A stretch of 64,000 bases of DNA, taken from positions 57,401,452-57,465,451 of the forward strand of contig NC_063447.1 of NCBI RefSeq assembly GCF_020379485.1, written 5' to 3'. Positions 47,572 to 59,487 of this stretch are shown piece after piece. The stretch is from Brassica napus (Eukaryota; Streptophyta; Magnoliopsida; Brassicales; Brassicaceae). Made by a program: the position numbers and the translations under genes. The stretch's first letter is position 1; every line of letters starts with the position of its first letter. Below the pieces are notes generated by a model. The model made no database searches, was not told where the DNA came from, and saw only the letters and a list, made by a program, of their open reading frames with translations.

Positions 47572-47821
47572 ATGTAGGCTAATTATTATTCATATATGAA
47601 TAGCAATAACTATAATTTACTCACAGTCCAATATATTGTAAACCGTGTGACACTGTCACCGTACAATCTTGCATGCACCTAAAAAGTAAACATATAATTA
47701 GATATGCATGGAAATTTTAAAATATAAATTTTATTGAAAACATATTTCTTATTTCCAGCTTATTTTCATTAATTATTTTATGAAATATAAAAATAATAAG
47801 TTTACTTACCGCCCAACCAGC

Positions 47822-47827
<6 letters not shown>

Positions 47828-47852
<25 letters not shown>

Positions 47853-48020
47853 GATAACTCTTGTATCTGGGCAGCCACATTCCCAACTATCCCCGTAGAG
47901 GATCCAGCGCCCCAACGGAAGGGATGTTAAATCCGATGTGGCCGGGGCTCGAAGTCGTGATGGCGGGCACCTCAGCCGAGGTTCCTTTACCACCAGACCA
48001 CGAGGCCCGGTTCCAACCGG
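47828..48020 (-). mobile_element. tRNA-derived SINE in exon 4 of the neprosin-like gene
   Basis: Read on the minus strand: a tRNA-like 5' part with A-box-like TGGTCTGGTGGTAAAGG, a B-box-like ACTTCGAGCCCC, a unique body ending GAGTTATC, and a long A run (T run at about 47828-47851). The target duplication is CCAGCTTGTAT (47817-47827 and 48021-48031). It is a different family from the SINE at 11716. It brings a TAA stop into the host reading frame about a dozen codons after entry. Confidence 0.9.
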
Positions 48021-48248
48021 CCAGCTTGTATACTATTAAGTTGACCTAAATATCCATTTTCTAACCAGATTTGACCTTTACTATATTGGTTATCTTGCAA
48101 ATTTAAAGAATGAACACTTATTTCAGCCTCGGCTCCTCGATAGATACTTCCATCTAACATACTGGTCTCCATTGTTGCAAACTGTTAGAAACATATGTAA
48201 GTCATAAAATAAATATATTATTAGAATGTCTTAAATGAGAATTTGTTA

Positions 48249-48680
48249 CACTACAAGAAAACAGCGGTATTCTGACGGACATTCCGACGGAAAATGAAAT
48301 CCTCGGAATATCCCGAGGAATTTCCGAGGAAGCACAAAATTGGGTTTCTTCGGAATTTCCTCGGAATATACCGACGGAATTCCGAGGAAATATCTATCCG
48401 TCGGAATATTCCGAGGAAATTCCGAGGGAAAATGGGTTCCTCGGAAAAAACCGATGAATTCCGAGGAAATATTATAGCCGTTGGAGAGCCGTTGGGGGAG
48501 TTTACAAAATTCCGAGGAAATTCCGACGAACTAGCCTTTTCCGTCGGAATTCCGTCGGAATTTCCTCAGTCTGTCGGCAGGATTTAAACTATAAATACAA
48601 GCACTCCTCTTCCTCTTCATTCACTCCATATCTTCATCCTCCCTCTTACTCTATTTACACACGAATTTGATTCATAAAAA
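48249..48680. repeat. CACTA left end: terminal and subterminal repeats, promoter
   Basis: The terminal repeat is followed by many TTCCGAGGAAAT and TCCGTCGGAAT phrases to about 48570. A TATA box TATAAATA lies at 48590-48597, some 90 bp before the transposase start codon. Confidence 0.85.
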
Positions 48681-48682
48681 AT

Positions 48683-51600
48683 ATGTATTCTTCAAATTAT
48701 TTTCGTTCTTGGATCGATCGACCTCATTTGGATCCGAACACGAGATTGCTTACGGAAGAATACCAACGAGGTATAACCGAATTCATGGGGTTAGTTCATC
48801 GACAACCGGAAGAAAAAACAGGTATGTTAAGATGTCCTTGCTCTAATTGTAAAAATAGAAAGGTTATAAAAGAGTGGGATGTTTGGACTCATCTATATTT
48901 GAGTGGGTTTACACGAAGTTACAAAATTTGGTATCATCATGGGGAAACTGATTATGAACATGGTAGTACTAGCGAACCTCAGCCAGCGGTTAGATTAGAA
49001 GAACCAATTAGAACGGATGTAGATTATGGTGTAGGTACTGAGCAGATGGTAAATGATCATTTTAGAGGGGAAGATTTACCCAATGCAGAAGCTAGGAGAT
49101 TTTATGATATGTTGGATGCTGGAAAGCAACCATTGTACGAAGGTTGCAGAGATGGTCATTCAGCTTTATCATCTGCTACAAGATTGATGGGCATTAAAAC
49201 AGATTATAATTTGGCTGAAGACTGTGTGGATGCGATTGCTGATTTTGTAAAAGGTATTCTACCCGAGGATAATGTAGCTCCTGGTTCATACTACGAGGTT
49301 CAGAAACTCGTAGCTGGTCTTGGTTTATCGTATCAGGTAATAGATGTATGCAGCGACAACTGCATGATTTATTGGAGGGCGGATGAACAGCGGGTTACAT
49401 GCAAATTTTGTGGAAAGCCTCGTTATAAAGATACGAGTGGAAGAGTTCCAGTGCCATATAAAAGGATGTGGTATTTACCTTTGACGGAAAGGTTGCAGAG
49501 GTTGTATCTGTCTGAACGCACAGCGCAACCAATGAGATGGCATGCGGAGCACTCAACAGATGGTGAGATCAGACATCCTTCAGATGCAAAAGCGTGGAAG
49601 CATTTCCAATCAAAGTATCCCGACTTTGCGTATGAGAGAAGAAATGTCTACCTTGGATTATGTACTGATGGTTTCAGTCCGTTTGGCAAGAGTGGAAGAC
49701 AGTATTCTCTATGGCCCGTCATTCTTACACCATACAACCTACCCCCAAACTTGTGCTTGCGACGAGAGTTTTTGTTTCTCTCGATTCTTGTTCCCGGACC
49801 AGAGCATCCTAAGAGATCACTTGATGTGTTTCTTCAGCCACTAATATATGAGTTGCAACAACTATGGGCTCAAGGTGCTGAAACATACGATGTTTCGTGT
49901 AAAGAAAACTTTCAAATGCGGGCAGTACTAATGTGGACAATAAGTGATTTTTCAGCATATGGTATGTTGTCTGGATGGACAACGCATGGAAGGCTATCAT
50001 GTCCATATTGTCAAGATAACACTGATGCTTTCCAACTAAAACACGGAAGGAAAACGTGTTGGTTTGACTGTCACAGGAGATTCCTACCACCTGATCATCC
50101 ATATCGTAGAAGTAGGAATTTGTTTACGAAGAACAAGAGGGTGTTTGACAGTCCACCTCCGGAAATTTGTGGGAAAGATTTGAAGATACAACTAAGAGAT
50201 TTTGGTGCAGAAAGGACGCCAGACGTCGGTGGACATGAGCGTTTTCCGGTAGATGCTGTTGGAGAACTACATAACTGGCACAAAAAAAGTATTTTCTGGG
50301 ATCTGCCATACTGGGAGGATCATCTGCTAAGGCATAATTTAGATGTCATGCATATTGAGAAGAACTTTTTTGACAATCTCATGAACACGATCCTTAATGT
50401 TCAAGGTAAAACAAAGGATAATTTGAAGTCAAGACTGGATTTAGTCGATATATGTGCTCGTTCAGAACTTCATGTTGATGAGAATGGTAGGGCTCCTTTT
50501 CCCATATACCGACTTGATGCAGAGGGAAAAGATGCGTTCTTTGATTGGATTTCAAACGATGTGGAATTTCCAGACGGTTACGCATCAAATTTGCGTAACT
50601 GTATCGACAGAAAGGAAGGAAGGTTTACTGGCTTGAAAAGCCACGATTGCCATGTAATGATGCAGCGCCTCCTTCCGTTCGCCTTACAGGAACTATTACC
50701 ACGAAATGTTCATGAAGCAATTGCAGGGATAAGTGGTTTCTTCCGCGATTTATGCACGAGATCAGTGACTCTTGAAGGTATTGAAAATTTGAAGACTAAC
50801 ATAGCCGTGATTCAGTGCAACCTTGAGAAGATATTTCCTCCCTCATTTTTTGATGTTATGGAGCATCTTGTTATTCACCTGGCAAGAGAATTGGAACTTG
50901 GTGGTCCTGTGCAGTATAGATGGATGTATCTGTATGAGCGGTATATGTTCCATTTGAAAAAGATGGTGAAAAATTTAAGTAGGGTGGAAGGTTCTATAGT
51001 CGCACAGATGATCAATGAAGAAACTTCAAACTTTGCCGAGTACTACTTTCCAGCAGAAGTTCAGACCAAAAACAGAAGACCTGCTCGGCATGATGATAGA
51101 GGCGAACGGGCAACATATCATGTTACGGTTCCAGACATTTTCACAGACGTTGGACGACTTAGCGGAAAACCAAAGGACCGTCGACTTACTGAGCAGGAGC
51201 GCAGTCATTTGCTAACATATTTGGTCACCAACTGCGAAGACGTTCTTCAATATGAGAGGTAAATAAATGAGCTTACAAATTTTTATTTTAACAAGTTGAA
51301 ATTTAAATCTTAATTAATTACATTATTGTCATCATATACAGGATTTTCATGGCAGAAAAGCGGTTCGAGTATAGATACGCCACAGAGGACGAACTAGAAG
51401 AAATGAAGCAGAGATAATTTACTGGATGGATGTTTACTTATGTGAGTGCTTTAAACAAATTAAAATATATTTTATCACATATTTATACTAATTCACATTT
51501 ATTGATATAACATATATATATGTGCTATTAATAGGTGTCTGCTGGTTTGGCCAGAGGTGAAACATTTGACGATTGGATACGTGAGATGGTCGTTGGACCA

Positions 51601-52300
51601 AACTTTGTTGTGAAGTCATATCCGAGATTTTGTACTCGAGGATATTCATTCACAACTCAGAAGAGGAGACGTTCGAGTACGACTTATGATGCTGGCGTTT
51701 GTTCTGCATCAGGAGATGATGTATACAACGGACACATACATGAGATTTTGGAAATCAAGTATTTGGGCATGGTTGGATTGCGCTGTACTGTTTTCTATTG
51801 TGATTGGCACGACAACACTCCAGATCGAGGTGTGAGAACAGATGCATTTGGTGTTACATCAGTAAATTCGAGGCGAAAGCTGCAATATTATGATCCTTTC
51901 ATTCTTGCTTCTCAGGCCGATCAGGTATTTAAATGTTAATTATTCAGAATGATTCATCATCATGTGTATTAATTTATAATTTTTTTAAATGTTACAGGTT
52001 TGTTATATCAAGTACCCCCGGGTGAGGAACAGAGATGATCCATGGGTTACTGTTACAAGACTCAACCCGAGAGGCCGAGTTCAGGGAAGTTTTGAGCTGG
52101 AAGACCCACTACAACCAAGCACATCCGGCAACTTAAGTGCAGCAGAAGATTTAGCTGGAGTTGGCCTTGTAGTCGATTTAACCGACTTTGGAGAGGAAGC
52201 CGTCGTTCACGTAGAGGATGAACCAGTGATTGGAGAGTTTCACCAAGATCCAAATTCAGATTCATCTGGTGATGATGACTCGGAAACAGACTACCATTGA
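48683..52300 (+). pseudogene. CACTA transposase TNP2-type, one nonsense codon
   Basis: Four exons: 48683-51258, 51342-51441, 51535-51924 and 51998-52300. They join in phase to 1,123 codons including the last stop. Exon 1 has the transposase-associated zinc-binding N-terminus (residues 5-90, CPCSNCKNRK), the Transposase_21 core (CTDGFSPFG near 330; DVMHIEKNFFDN) and DUF4218 (LLPFALQELLPRNV near 662). Exons 3-4 hold DUF4216 (GLRCTVFYCDW) and an acidic tail. The only lesion seen is TAA at 51415-51417 in exon 2, where relatives have a Glu codon. The product would then end after about 882 residues, without DUF4216. The element may still be mobilised in trans. Confidence 0.88.
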
Positions 52301-54331
52301 TTTTTTTTTTTTTTTTTTAAGAAATACCGAGGAAATTCTGAGGGGATGAGAGTTGGCCTAGACCCATGTTCTGGAATAGCCCTTCAATGTCTGCTTTGAT
52401 TCCCAATATTTTCATCGTCTCAGGACATGCTAGTTGTGTAGCCGGAACGGCTACCTTCTTCATGTTGTTATAGTGGGTCGTATCAGACTTATCTCACTTC
52501 TTTGGCCTTTGCGTCTCTCGCTGAGACGAACCCTCTTCTTGTGTGTTCTTCTTTGCTGATGTTTTCGTGCGCTTCATTCTCTACAAAATAGAATCATTGC
52601 TCTCAACATGGTTATAATCAATTAAGAACTCAATCCCTAAATCATCTCAATTGTGTTCCAAACTCGTTGATCACAGACAATTGTGTTCTATTCCATGTTT
52701 AAACATCTGTTTCATGCATATTTGATCAAGGAATCAACAAGGAAATAAGAAATTCACAAAACCCAAATATTGCTCAAGAACACGATTCCAGAATGTGGAG
52801 ATTCGCGGAGTATACCTGTCTTAGGGTGAAAACGAGTGTAGGAATCAGGTAGAGCTCGAAAAATCAAGGGGAATAGAGCCCAAAATTGTTCAAATCGGAT
52901 GATTATAGAGAGAGAAAGGGGGGCGAATTATAGGGGAAATCGGAGGGGATGAGAGTTATGAGGTTTAGATCCAAAAAAGGTCGGGTTTTGCCTTATAATT
53001 ATGTTTCCCGTACACGCATCGATCGATGCGTTTTTGTCCAAAAACGGATCGATCGATCACATTCTTACGCTTTGGTCCATCTTAGTGATCGATCGATCCG
53101 TTTTTGGACATATATCCATCGATCGATCCGTTTATAAAAAAACTTACAAGATTTTCCGAGGACATTCCGAGGAACATTTGAGATTCTCGATCGATCGATG
53201 GGATAATCTCATCGATCGATCACATTCTTACGGTCCGGTGCATCTTAGTGATCGATCGATGCGTTTTTGGACATATATCCATCGATCGATCCGTTTATAA
53301 AAAAACTTACAAGATTTTCCGAGGACATTCCGAGGAACACTTGAGATTCTCGATCGATCGACGGGATAATTTCATCGATCGATCACATTCTTACGGTCCG
53401 GTGCATCTTAGTGATCGATCGATGCGCTTTTGAACATATATCCATCGATCGATCCGTTTATAAAAAAACTTACAAGATTTTCCGAGGACATTCCGAGGAA
53501 CACTTGAGATTCTCGATCGATCGATGGGATAATCTCATCGATCGATCACATTCTTACGGTCCGGTCCATCTTAGTGATCGATCGATGCGTTTTTGGATAT
53601 ATATACATCGATCGATCCGTTTATAAGAAAAATTGACGTATTGAAACCCCAAACACTAGTTCCTCGGAATTTTCTCGGAATATTCCGAGGAAATTCCGAG
53701 GAAGAAGAGGGTTTCCTCGGAGTTCCCTCGGAATAATCCGAGGAAATTCCGAGGAAATATGGTTTTTAAACCGAAAACAACGTTTTGCGGTTTGAATAAC
53801 ACCTATATAACCCTTATTAAGTGTCTTACGTTCATTATGAAGTCAAATATTTGTTCCTTACCGTATAATTAACACTTTTCCGATTGTATGAACGAAATCC
53901 CACAACATAAGAGAAACACTTATACCTTTTAATGAACGGTAAAGGGAATACTTTCAATAAGTTTTGAAATTTGTTATTTCATGGTTTATGCTCATCTATA
54001 CAAAGAATCCTCAATGGTATGCATTACAATTGTATAAGAAATGAAATACGGCAAAAAAAATTGATGTTTTGAAACCCCAAACACTAGTTCCTCGGTATTT
54101 CCTCGGAATATTTTCATTTTACCGGGCAAATATTTCGCGAAAATTGAAATTAGAATTCCGACGGAATTCCGACGGATATTATCCGTCGGACCCTAGGTTT
54201 TATAACCACGAGCCGCTTCTTCTTCCCCATTTCTCTCTTCTTCCTCTGCGCGACTCCTCTCTCCTTTCCGGCGATTTCCCCCTGAAATCCGACGATATCT
54301 CCGGCGATCTCCCCCTTCTCTTACACAAATC
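52301..54331. other. CACTA middle region, no gene recognised
   Basis: Between the two transposon genes. It includes a minus-strand pyrimidine/purine stretch with no family match (52330-52950), the tandem repeats at 53049-53629, and further TTCCGAGGAA / TCCGACGGA phrases at 53650-53760 and 54100-54190. The leader of the second gene starts in the last part. Confidence 0.5.
53049..53629. repeat. 163-bp tandem repeats rich in ATCGATCGAT
   Basis: A partial copy (53049-53140) and three full copies of 163 bp (starting 53141, 53304 and 53467). Each unit contains several ATCGATCGAT palindromes, the block TTTTCCGAGGACATTCCGAGG and TTTATAAAAAAACTTACAAG. A single related copy sits near the right end at about 56718-56780. 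Frames through the repeat are open but are a by-product of its composition. Confidence 0.9.
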
Positions 54332-56539
54332 ATGTAAGGACCCTATCCCACTCTCTTAGGTTCTATTTGTTAGGTTTTTGTGTAGTTTTGATAGATTTTT
54401 GTTAGGGTGATTGGTTAGGATTGTGATTTGGTTGTATAATAGGTTTATAATTATGATTTGGTTGAATAATTTGTTTTGTTGAATTGATGAAGAATTTTTT
54501 TATAATTGTTTTATTTTTTTGTATTTATAAAATCGATTTTTGTATATAAAATCGATTTTTGTATTTTGCAAATCGATTTTTCTATATAAATTCGATTTTT
54601 TGGATTTTACAAAAAAAATTTGGTATACAAATTCGATTTTTTTGGATTTTACAAAACATTTTAAATATCTATAAAACTTTTTTTGTGATTAAAAACTATT
54701 ATTTGGGATTTAAAAATATTTTTAATATATATATATATTATTAAAACTATTTTTTTTTAATTATTAAACTATTTTTATTTATTAAAACTATTTTTTGTTT
54801 ATTAGAACTATTTTTATATATTTATTAAATATTTTTAATATATGTAAATCTTTTTTGTCACTATATTATTTGGGATTTTTTTTAAAAACAAAATTAATTT
54901 ATATATTTCTCTATTTAGTAAATATATTTTTTTAATTTAGAGGTCTCATGATGATCAGACCCGGCCTCGACAGCGTCGTAGTCGTGGTGGTACGGGGAGC
55001 CAGTCTCGGGATTCCAGCCATTTTCAGGATTCCCCTGCGCCCCACAGCTCCAACCATACATCTCCCTCTGCTGCACCCGCTCCTGCTCCTCTCGCTCCCG
55101 CTGTTGCATCCGCTCCTGGTCCTCCGGGAGTGATGCGTGTTGCGGAGTTGGTTCAACAGCCCGGTCGTGACCATCTTCCGTATCTCACTCCGTATCCACA
55201 TGGACGGGGTCAAACATGGTAATTAAACATTTTTTTCTTTAAATTTGGATTCATTATTAACCGTTTATTCTTTTTATTAGGTTCAACCGATCCGGGAACG
55301 GGATCAGCGCATGGATCAACCGTATGATGTACTCGGCCCTCGACAGTGGACATCCGACTTTCACTCACTTCCCTACCGAGAAGAAGGTTATGTGGTTTCG
55401 TCAGTTTGCGGTAAGTATTCTAATTTTTTACTTATATTTTTAATCTTTAATATAATTTTTCTACTAATTGTGTTTTTTTTTCAGCAAGAGTTCAACTGGA
55501 ATTCCGATGAGACGCTCTTTATCTATCACCACTTCGTCCATAAAGTAATGGACAGCTATGGGAAGCAGATCCACGAGTGGAAGAAGAAGTGGGAAATCAA
55601 TAAGGTTCGATTTAATTTATTAAACAATTTTTAAATTTATTAAACTATTTTTTAATTTATTAAACTATTTTCTTTTCTTTTTTATTAAAAGGTCCCAAAG
55701 TCGATGAACGACACGGTCTGGAAGGAGTTGTGTGCGCATTGGGATAAAGAAGAGACGAAAGAAACTTCTTCCACCAACTCCACCAACCGCAGGAGCGACC
55801 GTAAAGGGAAGGGCATCTACAAGCATAACTTGGGTGCTCAATCTATTGCCACTCTGGGAGATCGCTTGGTAAGTTCAACCGTTTTTTCTTCAATTATTTG
55901 AGTTTCAGAATTTTAATTTATTGTGCATTTCTTCTAATTTCTAATGTTTCTTTAATTTATGTTTTTTTTCAAGGCGGAAGAAAATGATGGCGAGCCGGTT
56001 GATGATCTCGCCCTAATGAGGAGGGCGTATACCAACAAGAAGACCGGCCAGATTGATGACGGTCTTGTGAGGGACGTGGTCGACCTGGTCCAAACTCAGG
56101 TGGTAGACGAAGTGTCTCAGCTTCAAACCGAGGATGACGCTTCGACGGCTTCGACCAACTTGTCCCGGTTTCGAATCAACGAAATCGTTGAATCCGTAAG
56201 TTCTTTTTTTTTTAAAGTTCAATTCATTTATTTCTTGGTTTAAATTTGTAAATTTGGCTATTTTCTATTCAGTCGGTTCCAAAGAAGAAGGGACATTTGG
56301 TCGGTTTGGGTCGTCGCACCCGGTCGGTTCCTCCTTTTTCTGCACCACCGCCCTTTGTTGATCCAGAAGTGCTTACGGCTCAGTTGAAGGACAAAGATGA
56401 TCGTATATCTTTGTTGGAGACCCAGATGGCGGCTCAACAGGCGGGCTATGAGGCACAGAGGAGGCTGAACCAGCAAATGATGGAGATGATGCAGAGGATG
56501 TACCCGAACGAGGTCTTCCTGGACGTGCCAGACCCGTAG
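54332..56539 (+). CDS. CACTA second gene, TNPA-like (Transposase_24 type)
   Basis: Exons 54943-55218, 55281-55410, 55485-55604, 55692-55868, 55974-56195 and 56273-56539, plus a first exon ending at 54333, whose AT joins G at 54943 to make the start codon. Total is 397 residues with no break. Order: Arg-rich start ([17 protein letters not shown]), a Pro/Ala/Ser-rich stretch, the family core ([22 protein letters not shown], then [32 protein letters not shown]), [15 protein letters not shown], and a C-terminal coiled coil ([18 protein letters not shown], then [10 protein letters not shown]). Such proteins bind the subterminal repeats and help transposition or silence the element. The split start is inferred from phase and splice signals. 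Confidence 0.8.
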
Positions 56540-56699
56540 TTTTTTTTTTTTTTCCAAAAACTCGGAATGTTTTATTTTTATTTGTGAAACTTTGAATATT
56601 AATTAATATGATTTCATTTTTAATTTTAATTTCATATTTTCGAATTTAAATTTCAGAAATTTTATTTTTTTAAAAAATTAATATTTTTTACATTCCGAG

Positions 56700-57185
56700 G
56701 AAATTAATTATATTTTTTACTCGATCGATCGATGCGTTTTTGGACATAAATCCATCGATCGATCTGTTTATAAAAAAACGTTCAGAATATACCGAGGGAA
56801 ACCTTTCCTCGGAATATACCGAGGGAACGGTTCCTCGGTATATACCGAGGGACAAATCCCTCGGTATATTCCTAAAAACGCATCGATCGATGTATATATG
56901 CCTAAAAACGCATCGATCGATGAACGTCCGAGGAAGTATCCCGACGAAGTTCTCCCTCGGTATATTCCGAGGACCTTTTCGACAAACTAGTGATCCTCGC
57001 AATTTCCTCGGAAGTTTATTTCCTCAGAATTCCGTCGGAAAATTCCGAGGAATTTCCGAGGAAAGAAGAAATTTCGAGGAATTATTTCCGACGACTTGTT
57101 TCGTCGGTATGTCGTCGGAATAACGATATTCCGACGAAATTCCGACGATTTTTTCCCTCAGAATCCTTGCTGTTTTCTTGTAGTG
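56700..57185. repeat. CACTA right end: subterminal and terminal repeats
   Basis: Alternating TTCCTCGGAATATACCGAGG, ATCGATCGATG and TTCCGACGA phrases, ending CCTTGCTGTTTTCTTGTAGTG, the inverse of the left terminus. Confidence 0.85.
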
Positions 57186-57864
57186 TTAGAAGGAAAAAAA
57201 AACGTAAATGAGACTTGTGTAACTCTTTACAAAAGCAAATAAGAAGTGGAAAATATACATGTTGACCCAAATGATCGGATGTGTTCAAATGAAAGCTCTC
57301 GGATCCATTTCGTTGTCTTAAGATTGGAACCGTTCCCTTTGGACAATGGTCTTTCTTTTCATAGTTGTCGCTTTTTTCATGATCCTCATATGAGCTGAAT
57401 GTTTCCTATATATAGTATCCCAGAAAAAAACAAAAGAAAAATAAGATTCTTAACAATTGATATTTCTAAAAGGCCTATAAATCAAATTATTTTCAACAAA
57501 ATTTTAAAACTTCTTTGTATGAAGGCGGATCCAGACTCTTAGATCTGAATAGTAAAACTTTCGTATTCTATCTTTAACTGGAACAAGTTTCGTATCTCAA
57601 TCTCACATATATTTACCATGCATAATTTACTATCCCACCTGAATCTTGTGATTTTTCAACAATGGATGTTGGAAAGCCGGTTGTTTGTATATTTCAACAC
57701 AATCAAAATCCTGCAAAACACAATTAAAGAGAAATTATTAAATTAAAAAAAATGAAATTGATGATAGAACAAACAAAAAGTTGGATTCTCACATTAATAC
57801 TTCCTTCTGCACCTTGAGTAAACAGCAGATAAACACATAGACATAACGCTAGGCGTAATGCCAT

Positions 57865-59487
57865 TGATAAATTTTCCTTATTTGATCTCAAATTATATCT
57901 ACGTTACTTTTCAGTGTATATATAAGCCAACTGAGGTCAACATTAAAACACTTTAGTCATTCTTACCAAAAATTGATATGCGTTTTTTTGGTCAATATCT
58001 TTAGTTACCAAATGAATAGTAAAGAATAAAACCAATTTTGTTTATTTGTTAACTATTCATCCAGAAATAGTCAACTCACCTAAATTGGTGAATAAATAAG
58101 ATATGTATTGTAATTTTAAATAAAATTATTTTAGCGAATTAACTAAAACAATATATATTGGCTATTATATCATACTATTATTTAAGAACACGCTTAAGTG
58201 AAAACATTATAATTTGATTGGATCACTATTTCACAATGGTGACTCAGATAATTTCACAATAGTTATATGACTTTAATCATTATGCATCCCTAAACTTGCT
58301 GACATGACATGTGATTAAACAAAAGCTTTGATTTAAAAATAAATAAATAAACGTCAACTAAATCTAACTCACTTTCATAGACAACTCAATATATTAGTCA
58401 ATACTATAAAATAGTCAAATCACTATACTATTATTATATACAATCTTATCGCTACTTTTATAACATTATTAACAAGCAATTTTGTACTAAAATATGATTT
58501 TATACAATTTTATCATATTATAAAGTATTATATGATATTTTATATGTGAGAAAATAACAAATTTATATAAACTATATAGTTTTATGTCAAATTATATAAT
58601 AAATAACTTTATATTGTAAAGTTTAATATTACCAATTTATCAATAATTATCATATGATTAATCATATTATAAATTGTATATACAATATATATATACATAT
58701 ATTAGATTCATAAGTTATAGTTTTAGAAATTTTAGTCAATGTATTATATTAAGATATGATATTTGTAAAAAAAACTTTATATGATTATTTTGTTAATTCA
58801 AAAGCATGTATTTAATATTTAAATATTTATAGTTGTCAATCAAAGGTTGTTGCAATTTAATCCCTATATTTATTTTCCTTATTATCAATATTTAATATTT
58901 GAATCTCTATAGTGGATTTGTCTTATCAAAAATCAGTTGCAATCAATTGACGAGATATCTTCTCTCTTAAAATTATGCATTTAAAATTTAAATATTTAAA
59001 TTGAAACTTGTCAACAAAAATTCTGGTGAAATCTATATACGAAATATTCTCATTTAGCTTTATCAACAAGATATTCCAAAAATAATATTACATTATAAGC
59101 ATAAATGTTTTTGAGAATTTATTAGAAAATATTCTACTTATTAGCTTATCATGCAAGCTAAATCATTGAGAAACGTTAACCAATTCACAGTAGAAGAAAC
59201 GAAGTAATTGAATTTTCTATTCTGAACTTTTTATGTTGATATTTTTTTTATTATTTTAGAACATTAAGCTTTTATATATATACATATTTCACGAGAGCTG
59301 ATTTTTCTTTTGGTTTATATGCAGATGCTCTGTTATAACGATTCCTCCGCTGAAGATATATATGATTTGATCGTACATTTCAATAACATCTTTTGTTCCT
59401 CAATCTGGTAAATAGTTGTGTCACTCTCAACAGAAACTAAGTTTTTTTATGCTCTGAAATGTTTGTTGCTTTTGATTTAGCTTTATA
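57865..59487. other. Upstream region of the neprosin-like gene and AT-rich spacer
   Basis: No gene or RNA recognised. The first few hundred bases are the promoter side of the neprosin-like gene (TATA-like TATATATAA on the minus strand near 57918). The rest is strongly AT-rich. Confidence 0.5.

Larger units (their letters stand above)
48249..57185 (+). mobile_element. CACTA (En/Spm) DNA transposon, 8.9 kb
   Basis: The ends are CACTACAAGAAAACAGC at 48249 and its inverse at 57185, with a 3-bp target duplication TTA (48246-48248 and 57186-57188). Both subterminal regions are dense in direct and inverted copies of TTCCGAGGAA and TCCGACGGAA-type phrases, the expected binding sites for the element's own proteins. 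It carries a TNP2-type transposase gene and a second TNPA-like gene in the same direction. It lies in intron 3 of the neprosin-like gene, in the opposite orientation. Confidence 0.97.
46706..57864 (-). pseudogene. Neprosin-domain (DUF239) gene interrupted by a SINE and a CACTA element
   Basis: Seven exons on the minus strand: 57793-57864, 57639-57710, 57259-57405, 47810-48181, 47625-47678, 47234-47375 and 46706-47064. Exon 1 is a signal peptide (MALRLALCLCVYLLF). Exon 2 is the family's DFDC-EIYKQPAFQHPLL block. Exon 3 has CPKGTVPILR. Later exons carry the C-terminal domain (VHARLYGD, GCYNTQCPGFVVL, NWGLKLDNEVIGYWP and terminal SYGGPGGRCSY). Without the SINE and one target copy (204 bp) the exons join to 337 codons plus a stop, with every phase matching. 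The CACTA element sits in intron 3. The SINE sits in exon 4 and brings an in-frame stop at 47987-47989. The family are plant secreted proteins, some of them glutamic endopeptidases. As written it would give a truncated protein unless exon 4 is skipped. Confidence 0.88.

Noticed and set aside
53001..53626. Overlapping open frames encoding IDRSVYKKTYKIFRGHSEEH-like peptides
   Set aside because: These are a by-product of the 163-bp ATCGATCGAT repeat; the unit is not a multiple of three, so the frame changes each copy.
54069..54359. 96-residue frame before the second CACTA gene
   Set aside because: It covers subterminal-type repeats and the leader; no domain, and it is not in frame with the downstream exon.
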